A stretch of DNA of 7,948 nucleotides from Candidatus Omnitrophota bacterium (GTDB taxonomy: Bacteria; Omnitrophota; Omnitrophia; Omnitrophales; Aquincolibacteriaceae), in assembly GCA_023819025.1 (NCBI GenBank), contig JAMWDC010000080.1, forward strand, positions 1 to 7,948, in the 5' to 3' direction. Shown here piece by piece: positions 1 to 5,010 of this stretch; within the stretch, counting starts at the first letter, position 1, and each line of letters begins with the position of its first letter. Under the pieces are notes generated by a model that was not told the DNA's origin, ran no database searches, and saw only the letters and a program-made list of their open reading frames with translations. The translations under genes were made by a program, and so were the position numbers.

Positions 1-39
1 CGATTACTTTACTGAAAGACTTGGTTTAGGAAAGTCGGG

Positions 40-54
40 GAGGCGTAGCGCCTC
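40..54 (-). terminator. Short GC-rich hairpin after the precursor gene
   Basis: A perfect 6-bp inverted repeat (GAGGCG / CGCCTC) with a 3-nt loop lies 8 nt past the stop codon of the Cys-repeat peptide gene. It is GC-rich and well placed for a terminator or for 3'-end protection of the transcript. It lacks a clear downstream T-run on the minus strand, so a classical intrinsic terminator is not demonstrated. Confidence 0.25.
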
Positions 55-62
55 AGATTCTG

Positions 63-290
63 TTAAGTTGCAGGGCCGGTTCCGGTAGCGCATGAGTAAG
101 CTGAGCTTCCAGGAATGCAATCGAGGAAAACATTACCTGCAGTGTTACATATATAATCTCCAGAGCCGGTTGCGCAACTAACATCCGAACCGCCATCTAA
201 ACAATCTTGCCCCTGTGCTTCTTCCGGCAGCGCAATCGGCCGCAGGATCGGCGGGGTGTACTTTATCTTTGGTGTGTTGCCTTTTGGCAT
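63..290 (-). CDS. Candidate RiPP precursor peptide with five Cys repeats (75 aa)
   Basis: Small peptide with a two-part design. Residues 1-27 form a Lys/Pro-rich leader with Y-T-P-P-I-L (a YxxPxL motif) and end in E-E-A-Q-G. Residues 28-75 form a Gly/Ser/Thr/Ala/Asp-rich core with Cys at 30, 39, 48, 58 and 67. Each Cys starts a 9-10-residue unit of the form C-x-x-[G/A]-x-[G/S/N], for example CATGSGDYI and CATGTGPAT. It has no signal peptide, membrane segment or enzyme domain. It follows the maturation genes on the same strand and fits the substrate of the two radical SAM enzymes. The ATG at 290 was chosen because a GAGGA site lies 7 nt upstream; an in-frame TTG at 296 is too close to that site. 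The C-terminal residue is Thr. Substrate status is inferred from context and composition. It could instead be an unrelated small secreted protein, but nothing points to export. Confidence 0.72.
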   Translation of the reverse strand: MPKGNTPKIKYTPPILRPIALPEEAQGQDCLDGGSDVSCATGSGDYICNTAGNVFLDCIPGSSAYSCATGTGPAT

Positions 291-297
291 AGGCAAT

Positions 298-302
298 TCC
301 TC
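298..302 (-). promoter_or_regulatory. Shine-Dalgarno site of the precursor gene
   Basis: GAGGA read on the minus strand, 7 nt before the ATG at 290. It fixes that ATG as the start in preference to the TTG two codons upstream. Confidence 0.6.
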
Positions 303-316
303 ATCAGACTATACGG

Positions 317-325
317 ATTATATCA
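317..325 (-). promoter_or_regulatory. Extended -10 promoter for the precursor gene
   Basis: On the minus strand the sequence reads TGATATAAT, that is a consensus TATAAT (317-322) with a TG extended -10 element (324-325). No good -35 hexamer is present at 17-18 nt, as is usual for extended -10 promoters. A start about 7 nt downstream would give a ~20-nt leader carrying the Shine-Dalgarno site. This suggests that the small peptide is transcribed separately from, or in addition to, the enzyme genes. Sigma70-type recognition is assumed. Confidence 0.45.
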
Positions 326-340
326 GAAGTAAGAAGCAAG

Positions 341-378
341 AAAAAAACAATTTTCTACCTACGAATAAGAATTGTTTT
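341..378 (-). terminator. AT-rich stem-loop with T-run after the peptidase gene
   Basis: Read on the minus strand, a 9-bp inverted repeat (AAAACAATT / AATTGTTTT) with a 17-nt loop overlaps the stop codon of the S26-like gene and runs into a seven-T tract. The position suits a weak intrinsic terminator closing the enzyme operon just before the precursor promoter. The stem has only one G-C pair, so termination would be leaky at best. Confidence 0.3.
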
Positions 379-1156
379 ATTCATTTCTTGCTTCTGGTGT
401 TAGCTCAAATCCGTGCTTTTTCAAATACGCACCGTATAACAAACGGTAGGGTAGGCAGATTTCGCTTTTCCCCGTTTCAGGATTTCTTTTTGCAATGGTA
501 CGATTGTTGACAATAACTTGAAGTTCACGACCCCAGGGCCGGTAGTAAATGACGCATCTTGCGTTTTTTGGAGTGATGGCAACAAAAGAGAAAAAATCGG
601 AAATCTTACAATAGATCGGTCGAGCAAAAAGAAACAGAACCCGCCAAAGCGTTCTCCTTGCCTGCATCAGGCGATGCCAAATTTTGCCGTAAAAACCGCT
701 GCGTACTTTGATTCGTTTTTTCTTGCGTTCCATCCAATCCACGCGCCCGACTAGATCGGAAAAAGAAAGCAGGTAGGGATCTTGGAAACTGTTGTTGTCC
801 CCTTGCGTCCGGATCTTTGTGCCCTCCACCGAGATTACGCGGTGGACGGTTTTGCAGCCTCCCGGCGCATTGTAAATAACACTATCTCCGATGCGGATTT
901 CATCAAATCGGGAATAAACGGTAATATGCAGAAGATCACCCGGTCGGAATGTCGGAAACATGCTTGGCCCCCGGTAAAAATAAAAATCCCTCGGCAGATG
1001 CCGGTTCGATAATTCATCAGAAGGTAGGAGATTGGGGTGAGGGGGTAAATCGTTCAGCCTCACCCGACCCTCTCCCTCTGGGATGGAGAGGGAAAAACAA
1101 AAACCGGCCGACTTAAGTAATTCATCTAATTTGTTATCGTTTTTATTCAAGCACAT
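377..1156 (-). CDS. S24/S26 (signal-peptidase-like) protease family protein, 259 aa
   Basis: Likely serine protease of the SipW/Sec11-like (ER-type) branch. Residues 62-71 carry the G-P-S-M-x-P-T box with nucleophile Ser65, followed by RPGDLL. Later come GDSVIY, T-V-H-R-V with His105 in the position of the ER-type general base, and T-Q-G-D-N-N (residues 117-122). No N-terminal membrane anchor is visible, unlike housekeeping signal peptidases, so it may act in the cytoplasm. The C-terminal ~120 residues are basic and of unknown role. The ATG at 1156 is preferred: it has a GGAAG site 9 nt upstream and overlaps the scmC stop by 14 nt, consistent with coupling, whereas longer starts run deep into scmC with no such site. 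Residues 14-46 come from an inserted repeat, entered separately. In this context it may cleave the precursor leader (inference). A LexA-like regulator is unlikely because no DNA-binding domain is seen. Confidence 0.75.
   Translation of the reverse strand: MCLNKNDNKLDELLKSAGFCFSLSIPEGEGRVRLNDLPPHPNLLPSDELSNRHLPRDFYFYRGPSMFPTFRPGDLLHITVYSRFDEIRIGDSVIYNAPGGCKTVHRVISVEGTKIRTQGDNNSFQDPYLLSFSDLVGRVDWMERKKKRIKVRSGFYGKIWHRLMQARRTLWRVLFLFARPIYCKISDFFSFVAITPKNARCVIYYRPWGRELQVIVNNRTIAKRNPETGKSEICLPYRLLYGAYLKKHGFELTPEARNE
1010..1126. repeat. Palindromic MITE/REP-like insertion with 9-bp target duplication
   Basis: The perfect direct repeat TAATTCATC occurs at 1010-1018 and 1118-1126. It flanks 99 bp holding two hairpins: GGGTGAGG (1035-1042) with CCTCACCC (1058-1065), and CCCTCTCC (1068-1075) with GGAGAGGG (1085-1092). 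These resemble a widespread bacterial palindromic repeat whose translation reads like P-H-P-N-x-L-P and E-G-E-G-R, both visible in the host protein. Insert plus one duplicate is 108 bp, exactly 36 codons, so the peptidase frame stays open. Removing it joins K-L-D-E-L directly to S-N-R-H. No clear terminal inverted repeats or transposase are present, so it would have moved by an enzyme acting in trans. Confidence 0.6.
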
Positions 1157-2036
1157 TTTCGATTTCTTCCCAGAATCTTCCTGTGAGTGAAACATGAAGT
1201 ATGAACGCTGGCGCCGAAGAGGCGGTCCGGCACGCGTTCTCAAAAATTTTCTGCTGCAATCTCCTTTTTTTTCGCTTGTCAAGCCGCATCAAGATGCGGT
1301 TCATTGACTGGCAGGCGGATTGTGTGAGAAACGCCGCGGCTTGCCCACGGCCCACGGGCTCTGCTTTATCTCTAACCGCCTGCTTCAGAAAGAATATTCC
1401 GGCGAGCCGGACTTTTTTTGAAGCATCCCAGTTTTTTTGGGACCGCTTCCACAGATGCTCGCTCCAGGTCGGAAAGGGGTGGGCGTCAAAATGTCTGCCG
1501 TTTTTTATAAGTACCGTTTCATCATCCGCAAGGGCTCTCCATGGCGGAGGGACTCGTCTGGCGCAGGTGGATTTCCCCGTGGCACCTGACGCAACCAGAA
1601 TAACTCCTTTGCCTTCTTTTTCAAGCAGTGCGGAATGGACTGGGAGTCCACCGGAAACGAGGATCTTCTCATAGACCGGATAAAGCGCCTGCCCCATTCG
1701 GATTAGATCCATGATCTTGCCAAGCGGCTTCCCGATGGTGACAAGGACAATCTTTGTCTTGGGATGCGTGAAAAACTGCAGTGTTTTAAAATTTTCCTCA
1801 TTCCATCCGGTTTTCGGAAGGTTCCATCCCAGAAGCTTAGGGTAAACAGCGGGTTCGATGAGGCAACCCTGGTGAATGGAGATCTTTCGGCTAAAGACAA
1901 TACTCCCCGCACACTTTCTTGCATTCTTTTTCAACCGAAAGATGGATGCGAACTTGCGAAGCCACGGTTCGGTATCGGGCGTAGCAAGGAACGACCAAAC
2001 ATGATTGGAATCAAGAAAAAATCGATAAGAGGCCAT
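1143..2036 (-). CDS. scmC: HprK-related P-loop protein, SynChlorMet cassette protein ScmC
   Basis: A 297-aa protein whose second half resembles HPr kinase/phosphorylase. It has a Walker A loop S-G-A-T-G-K-S-T (residues 150-157), the acidic pair in A-D-D-E-T (Asp171-Asp172), an H-P-F-P-T-W segment (186-191) and a C-terminal G-R-F-W-E-E-I motif. The N-terminal ~125 residues have no motif I recognise. The pattern matches what I remember of ScmC, the conserved protein of the SynChlorMet cassette. HprK-like enzymes in some lasso-peptide clusters (paeninodin type) phosphorylate the precursor, so phosphorylation of the linked peptide is possible but inferred. The start at 2036 has only a weak upstream GGA. 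It lies 122 nt after scmF, with a palindromic repeat in the gap, and overlaps the peptidase gene by 14 nt. Alternative: a P-loop protein that binds rather than transfers phosphate. Confidence 0.8.
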   Translation of the reverse strand: MASYRFFLDSNHVWSFLATPDTEPWLRKFASIFRLKKNARKCAGSIVFSRKISIHQGCLIEPAVYPKLLGWNLPKTGWNEENFKTLQFFTHPKTKIVLVTIGKPLGKIMDLIRMGQALYPVYEKILVSGGLPVHSALLEKEGKGVILVASGATGKSTCARRVPPPWRALADDETVLIKNGRHFDAHPFPTWSEHLWKRSQKNWDASKKVRLAGIFFLKQAVRDKAEPVGRGQAAAFLTQSACQSMNRILMRLDKRKKRRLQQKIFENACRTASSAPAFILHVSLTGRFWEEIENVLE

Positions 2037-2088
2037 TTAGAAATCCGATTCAAATAAAATTAAAAGCGCCTAAAAGAACCCTGTCACT

Positions 2089-2158
2089 GTCATCGCGAGG
2101 AGCGGAGCGACGAAGCGATCTTGAAAGATCGCTTCGCCCCTTCGGGGCTCGCAATGAC
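2089..2158. repeat. Dispersed palindromic repeat between scmF and scmC
   Basis: About 70 bp with nested inverted repeats. The outer arms are TCATCGCGAG (2090-2099) and CTCGCAATGA (2148-2157), matching 9 of 10. The inner arms are GAAGCGATCT (2112-2121) and AGATCGCTTC (2126-2135), a perfect 10-bp stem with a 4-nt loop. The motif TCAT-GCGAGGAGCG-AGCGACGAAGC is a familiar multicopy intergenic repeat in many environmental bacterial genomes. It abuts the scmF stop codon. As RNA it would form a long hairpin that could lower expression of scmC and downstream genes relative to scmDEF. Confidence 0.75.
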
Positions 2159-3361
2159 TTACAAGGGCCTATGATATCGCTTCTCGATATTCTTTTTCGA
2201 TAGATTCGAGATTCTGCGTGAATCCGGAAAGAGGCCTTGGGAGGCTGCATCTTCACAAAACCAGAATCCTGCCCACAAATTTTTTTCCCGGTAATAATTC
2301 TGCGCCAGACAGTGGCCCAGGCAGCGTGATTTCATCACACAGTCCGCGCAGATTCCCTCAAATCGCTTCGGAAGGCCCTCACGGATCTCGTTTAAAATGG
2401 GATGGCTCTTCCAGACATCCTCAAGCCGGTCCTCACGGGCATCGCCGAACACCAGTTCCGGCACAGTTTCTCCGATCCCGCAAAGTGCATACTTCCCGTT
2501 TGCGAGGACGCCTAAAATTCCGAGAATGCCGCAGACGCCGCAGGAACCGTTGTTTTCGCCAAACATCCTGCCGAACGGGCGGAACGCGGGCGGATGCGAA
2601 TAAATAAGTCGAAGTTTTGTCGTTTTAGAAAGCTCGTTTTCAACCCATCGGCCGAGACGCACGAGTTCTTCGATCGAAAGTGTTTCGCCTTGATCGCGCA
2701 TTTTTTCTCCGCGCGCCGTGGGCTGAACAAGGTTAAATTTCACCGAGCCCGCGCCGAGACGTTCCGCAAGACGGACGATGGCCTCGACCTGATCCTGATT
2801 TCGCTTCATGATCGAAAAAATAACTTGGGGTTTAAGCCCTGCCTCAGCGAGGTTCCGGACCCCGTTGCAGGCGGCATCGAAGGACCCTTTCACACCACGG
2901 ACCCATTCATGCGTTTCATCATCCGCCCCGTCTAGGCTCACGGAGATAAAATGTTTTTCGAATCGGCAAATGCGCTTAGCCTTATCGGCCGTACAGAGGA
3001 TACCGTTCGTTTCAATGGTCAGCCCCAAATGTCGCTCCTCGAGCATATTAAGAAGCCGATCGATAGCCGGATGTAAGAACGGTTCGCCCCCCGTGAGTTT
3101 CACCGAACGCATTCCCAACGCCATGGCTTGATCAAGGATCGATTCGAAAAGATCAGAATCCAGGGACGGATAGGTCCATTCCCCGGTCTGAAACCGAGGC
3201 GCGATCCAGCAGTGACGGCACTGGAGGTTGCAGCCTTCGGTGAGATAAAAATATATCTGGTTGATCGGATATTGTTTCGTTTGTGCATTTGTATGCTGCA
3301 AGAGTGTGCTATGAGTGGTGGAACAGGTTGGGGAGGTAGTTTGTGGGGTCATAACTAACAT
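2159..3361 (-). CDS. scmF: Radical SAM/SPASM peptide-modifying enzyme ScmF
   Basis: A 400-aa enzyme with a radical SAM core. The [4Fe-4S]-SAM motif is C-N-L-Q-C-R-H-C-W (Cys44, 48, 51), preceded by Q-I-Y-F-Y-L-T-E-G, and a G-G-E-P-F SAM-binding motif lies at 91-95. The C-terminal SPASM domain shows Cys277-x11-G-x4-Cys294, then C-x2-C-x5-C-x3-C (Cys338, 341, 347, 351) and Cys369, enough for two auxiliary clusters. Such enzymes cleave SAM to a 5'-deoxyadenosyl radical and modify peptide side chains or backbones (PqqE, AlbA and similar). The sequence matches my recollection of ScmF. The start at 3361 overlaps scmE by 7 nt; an in-frame ATG at 3352, just after the scmE stop, is equally possible because neither has a clear ribosome site. 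The substrate is probably the Cys-repeat peptide (inference). Confidence 0.88.
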   Translation of the reverse strand: MLVMTPQTTSPTCSTTHSTLLQHTNAQTKQYPINQIYFYLTEGCNLQCRHCWIAPRFQTGEWTYPSLDSDLFESILDQAMALGMRSVKLTGGEPFLHPAIDRLLNMLEERHLGLTIETNGILCTADKAKRICRFEKHFISVSLDGADDETHEWVRGVKGSFDAACNGVRNLAEAGLKPQVIFSIMKRNQDQVEAIVRLAERLGAGSVKFNLVQPTARGEKMRDQGETLSIEELVRLGRWVENELSKTTKLRLIYSHPPAFRPFGRMFGENNGSCGVCGILGILGVLANGKYALCGIGETVPELVFGDAREDRLEDVWKSHPILNEIREGLPKRFEGICADCVMKSRCLGHCLAQNYYREKNLWAGFWFCEDAASQGLFPDSRRISNLSKKNIEKRYHRPL

Positions 3362-4473
3362 TTTACGCTTGTCATGAGCGACTCATCTGGCAATCTACCG
3401 CCTTCCTCAAGAAAACGCTTGAGGCATGCATCGGGACTTGGATGATGAACTTGACCGAGATAGGTGTAGGCAAGGGCCGGGCAGCTTCCGGAGCACAGAT
3501 CGATGTAAGCGCAGTCTTTGCAGTAGGGGAATTCGGAAAGAGAAATCTGCCTTCGCTCGCGGAGTTTTTTTAATTCCTCGTGATTCTGCCAGATATCAAT
3601 GAGGGGATTGTAGTTGATACGTCCCAGTTCGATATGGCTGATCATCAGGCACGGGACGTAAACACCGTCGGGACGGACAGCGATCTTCGACCAAGAACCT
3701 CCGCAGCCGACTAAACGGCCCCGTCCGGGAATAGCTTCTCTTTTCCTGCGTGCTTCTTCCATCTTGAGCCACATCCTGGCCTCGGCCAGAGGACCCGCCA
3801 TCGCACTAATGCGGCCCGGATACTTTTTATCGAGCTGCAACAAGATCTTCATCGCCCGCGTGCGTTCTTCGGTCGTCAGCTGGACCTCATCGGCGTTTTT
3901 GCGGCAAATTCCCATGTAGCAAGCCGAATTCGTCCCGAACCCGGAAAGTCCAATGTCTTCAAGCAGAAATTTTGCGATATGTTCCAGATCGTCCACGTTT
4001 TTTCTGTGAATGGTGACACGTACAGTGGCCCTGACGTTATTTCGCCGAAGCGCAAGAAGCCCGTTGACCGCTTTCCGGAAATTACCTTCGCCCCGCATTG
4101 CATCATGCGTAAACGGGATGGATCCGTCGATTGAAACCTGAACCGAATCGCAGCGTTTAGTGGAGGCAAGAAACGCGGCCATTTCATCGGTGATAAGCGT
4201 CCCGTTACTTAAGATACTGAAACGCATCCGGTTTCGAACGATTCCCTCGATGATTTTTTTAATATCCTTGCGGAAAAAGGGCTCGCCGCCCTCGATGGTT
4301 ACACTTAAAACAGCTGCGCGGTTCAGCTCCTCAAAGAACCGCAGCCATTCCTCGAACGGTAAATCTGCGGAGACATCCGAGGCGCTGGTGAAATGCGAGC
4401 AGTATTTACAGCGGAGATTACAACTGGTGGTGATAGAAATATCCACCGTTTTTGGGGAGTGCATGAGGTTCAT
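3355..4473 (-). CDS. scmE: Radical SAM/SPASM peptide-modifying enzyme ScmE
   Basis: A 372-aa radical SAM enzyme. The motif C-N-L-R-C-K-Y-C (Cys18, 22, 25) sits right after T-V-D-I-S-I-T-T-S, and G-G-E-P-F lies at 62-66. The SPASM domain is complete: Cys257-x12-G-x4-Cys275, C-x2-C-x5-C-x3-C (Cys318, 321, 327, 331) and Cys350. It therefore likely carries three Fe-S clusters. The S-H-F-T-S-A-S-D stretch after the motif fits my memory of ScmE. The ATG at 4473 is chosen because it lies 4 nt after the scmD stop and just before the conserved core; an open frame continues upstream but would run through scmD. Two different SPASM enzymes in one operon suggest two modification types, or a division of labour across the repeats, on one peptide (inference). 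Confidence 0.88.
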   Translation of the reverse strand: MNLMHSPKTVDISITTSCNLRCKYCSHFTSASDVSADLPFEEWLRFFEELNRAAVLSVTIEGGEPFFRKDIKKIIEGIVRNRMRFSILSNGTLITDEMAAFLASTKRCDSVQVSIDGSIPFTHDAMRGEGNFRKAVNGLLALRRNNVRATVRVTIHRKNVDDLEHIAKFLLEDIGLSGFGTNSACYMGICRKNADEVQLTTEERTRAMKILLQLDKKYPGRISAMAGPLAEARMWLKMEEARRKREAIPGRGRLVGCGGSWSKIAVRPDGVYVPCLMISHIELGRINYNPLIDIWQNHEELKKLRERRQISLSEFPYCKDCAYIDLCSGSCPALAYTYLGQVHHPSPDACLKRFLEEGGRLPDESLMTSVKC

Positions 4474-4477
4474 TGAT

Positions 4478-4765
4478 TTATTCTGTTTTAAGTTCGATGC
4501 CAGCCAAACCACGCTCAAGCAGGGTTTCGACAAAGGTACGGATTTGGGCGGGGGCCTCACCGGGGACTTCATCACAATTTTCAGTAATTTCCCGATGGAG
4601 ATCGGCCAGAGTATGCGTCCCATCCAGCCGTTTCCAGATGAAAACGGAAACCGGATCCAGGGTGAATGTGTCGCCTGTGTCAGGATCAAACAAAAGTGCC
4701 CAATCATCAAACTCTTCGCGAAGTACAATGTTTGGATTCGCCACGGGTTTTGTGTTATCGTCCAT
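4478..4765 (-). CDS. scmD: PqqD-like peptide chaperone / RiPP recognition element ScmD
   Basis: A 95-aa PqqD-family protein. It shows the usual order: a short disordered N-terminus, N-I-V-L-R-E-E-F-D-D-W-A-L-L-F-D-P-D-T-G (a beta-hairpin region, residues 12-31), then L-D-P-V-S-V-F-I-W-K-R-L-D-G (36-49), and helical L-A-D-L-H-R-E-I and V-E-T-L-L-E-R-G-L. PqqD proteins bind the leader of a precursor peptide and present it to the radical SAM partner. It is the first gene of the operon, with a strong GAGGAGG site just upstream of the ATG at 4765, and ends 4 nt before scmE, the usual pairing of recognition element and enzyme. The E-E-F-D-D-W stretch agrees with my memory of ScmD. Confidence 0.87.
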   Translation of the reverse strand: MDDNTKPVANPNIVLREEFDDWALLFDPDTGDTFTLDPVSVFIWKRLDGTHTLADLHREITENCDEVPGEAPAQIRTFVETLLERGLAGIELKTE

Positions 4766-4769
4766 AGGA

Positions 4770-4816
4770 CCTCCTCATAGGGAGGCTAGTATAAAATATT
4801 GCCTTAATCCCGTCGA
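4770..4816 (-). promoter_or_regulatory. Operon promoter and Shine-Dalgarno site before scmD
   Basis: On the minus strand a TATACT -10 box (4788-4793) lies 17 nt from a TCGACG -35 box (4811-4816, 4 of 6 matches to consensus). GAGGAGG (4770-4776) follows 4 nt before the scmD ATG. This predicts a short 5' untranslated leader of about 15 nt for the enzyme operon. The Shine-Dalgarno site is convincing; the promoter boxes are plausible only. Confidence 0.4.
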
Positions 4817-4868
4817 GCCAAATTTAAACAGGGGACATCTTAACGTGCTGCGAACAGCCAAATTTAAA
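4816..4868. repeat. 13-bp direct repeat in the divergent intergenic region
   Basis: AGCCAAATTTAAA occurs at 4816-4828 and again at 4856-4868, exactly 40 bp apart, with a 6-bp inverted pair CATCTT (4836-4841) and AAGATG (4868-4873) between and beside them. The first copy abuts the proposed scmD -35 box. It may be a pair of operator half-sites on nearly the same helical face, or the relic of a mobile repeat; the CAGGGGACATCTTAAC stretch between the copies resembles sequences seen next to small transposable elements. The divergent intergenic region spans 4766-5003 and otherwise holds only the possible plus-strand signals listed separately. Confidence 0.5.
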
Positions 4869-4874
4869 AGATGC

Positions 4875-4904
4875 TTGGGAAGCTAAATCCAAACGTGTTA
4901 CACT
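4875..4904 (+). promoter_or_regulatory. Possible promoter for the plus-strand arm
   Basis: TTGGGA (4875-4880) and TACACT (4899-4904) are spaced 18 nt apart, each with 4 of 6 matches to the sigma70 boxes. Transcription from here would give a ~90-nt leader before the nucleotidyltransferase gene. The evidence is weak. Confidence 0.22.
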
Positions 4905-4962
4905 GAAAGTAACCTTATCCAACCACTGTCGGCACTTGTAGTTGCAGAGCAAGGTGACGGGA

Positions 4963-5010
4963 ATGAAGTATGACGATGCTACATCAAAGGAATATCATAG
5001 CCGATGCTGA
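4963..5010 (+). CDS. Possible 15-aa upstream leader ORF
   Basis: ATG at 4963 is preceded at 6 nt by AAGGTG (4951-4956) and encodes MKYDDATSKEYHSRC before a TGA at 5008-5010. The stop overlaps the first codons of the nucleotidyltransferase gene, whose own AAGGAA site is rather far (11 nt) from its start. It could couple translation of the larger gene. It is too short to prove and may be chance. Confidence 0.2.
   Translation: MKYDDATSKEYHSRC

Noticed and set aside
63..290. Precursor as a lasso peptide
   Set aside because: The leader motif fits, but there is no asparagine-synthetase-like cyclase or transglutaminase-like B2 protease in the window, and the Cys-repeat core does not suit a lasso ring.
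1157..1282. N-terminal extension of the S26-like gene upstream of 1156
   Set aside because: It overlaps scmC by up to 140 nt, has no Shine-Dalgarno site, and its residues look like antiphase reading of scmC.
1201..1674. 157-aa plus-strand reading frame opposite scmC
   Set aside because: It lies wholly antisense to the HprK-like gene, has low-complexity Ser/Arg composition and no recognisable motif; the minus-strand product has clear Walker A and acidic motifs.
4474..4728. N-terminal extension of scmE upstream of 4473
   Set aside because: It would run through scmD in another frame, and the conserved radical SAM core begins right after the chosen start.
4160..4780. 206-aa plus-strand reading frame across scmE and scmD
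   Set aside because: Antisense to two well-supported genes, no ribosome site and no family features.
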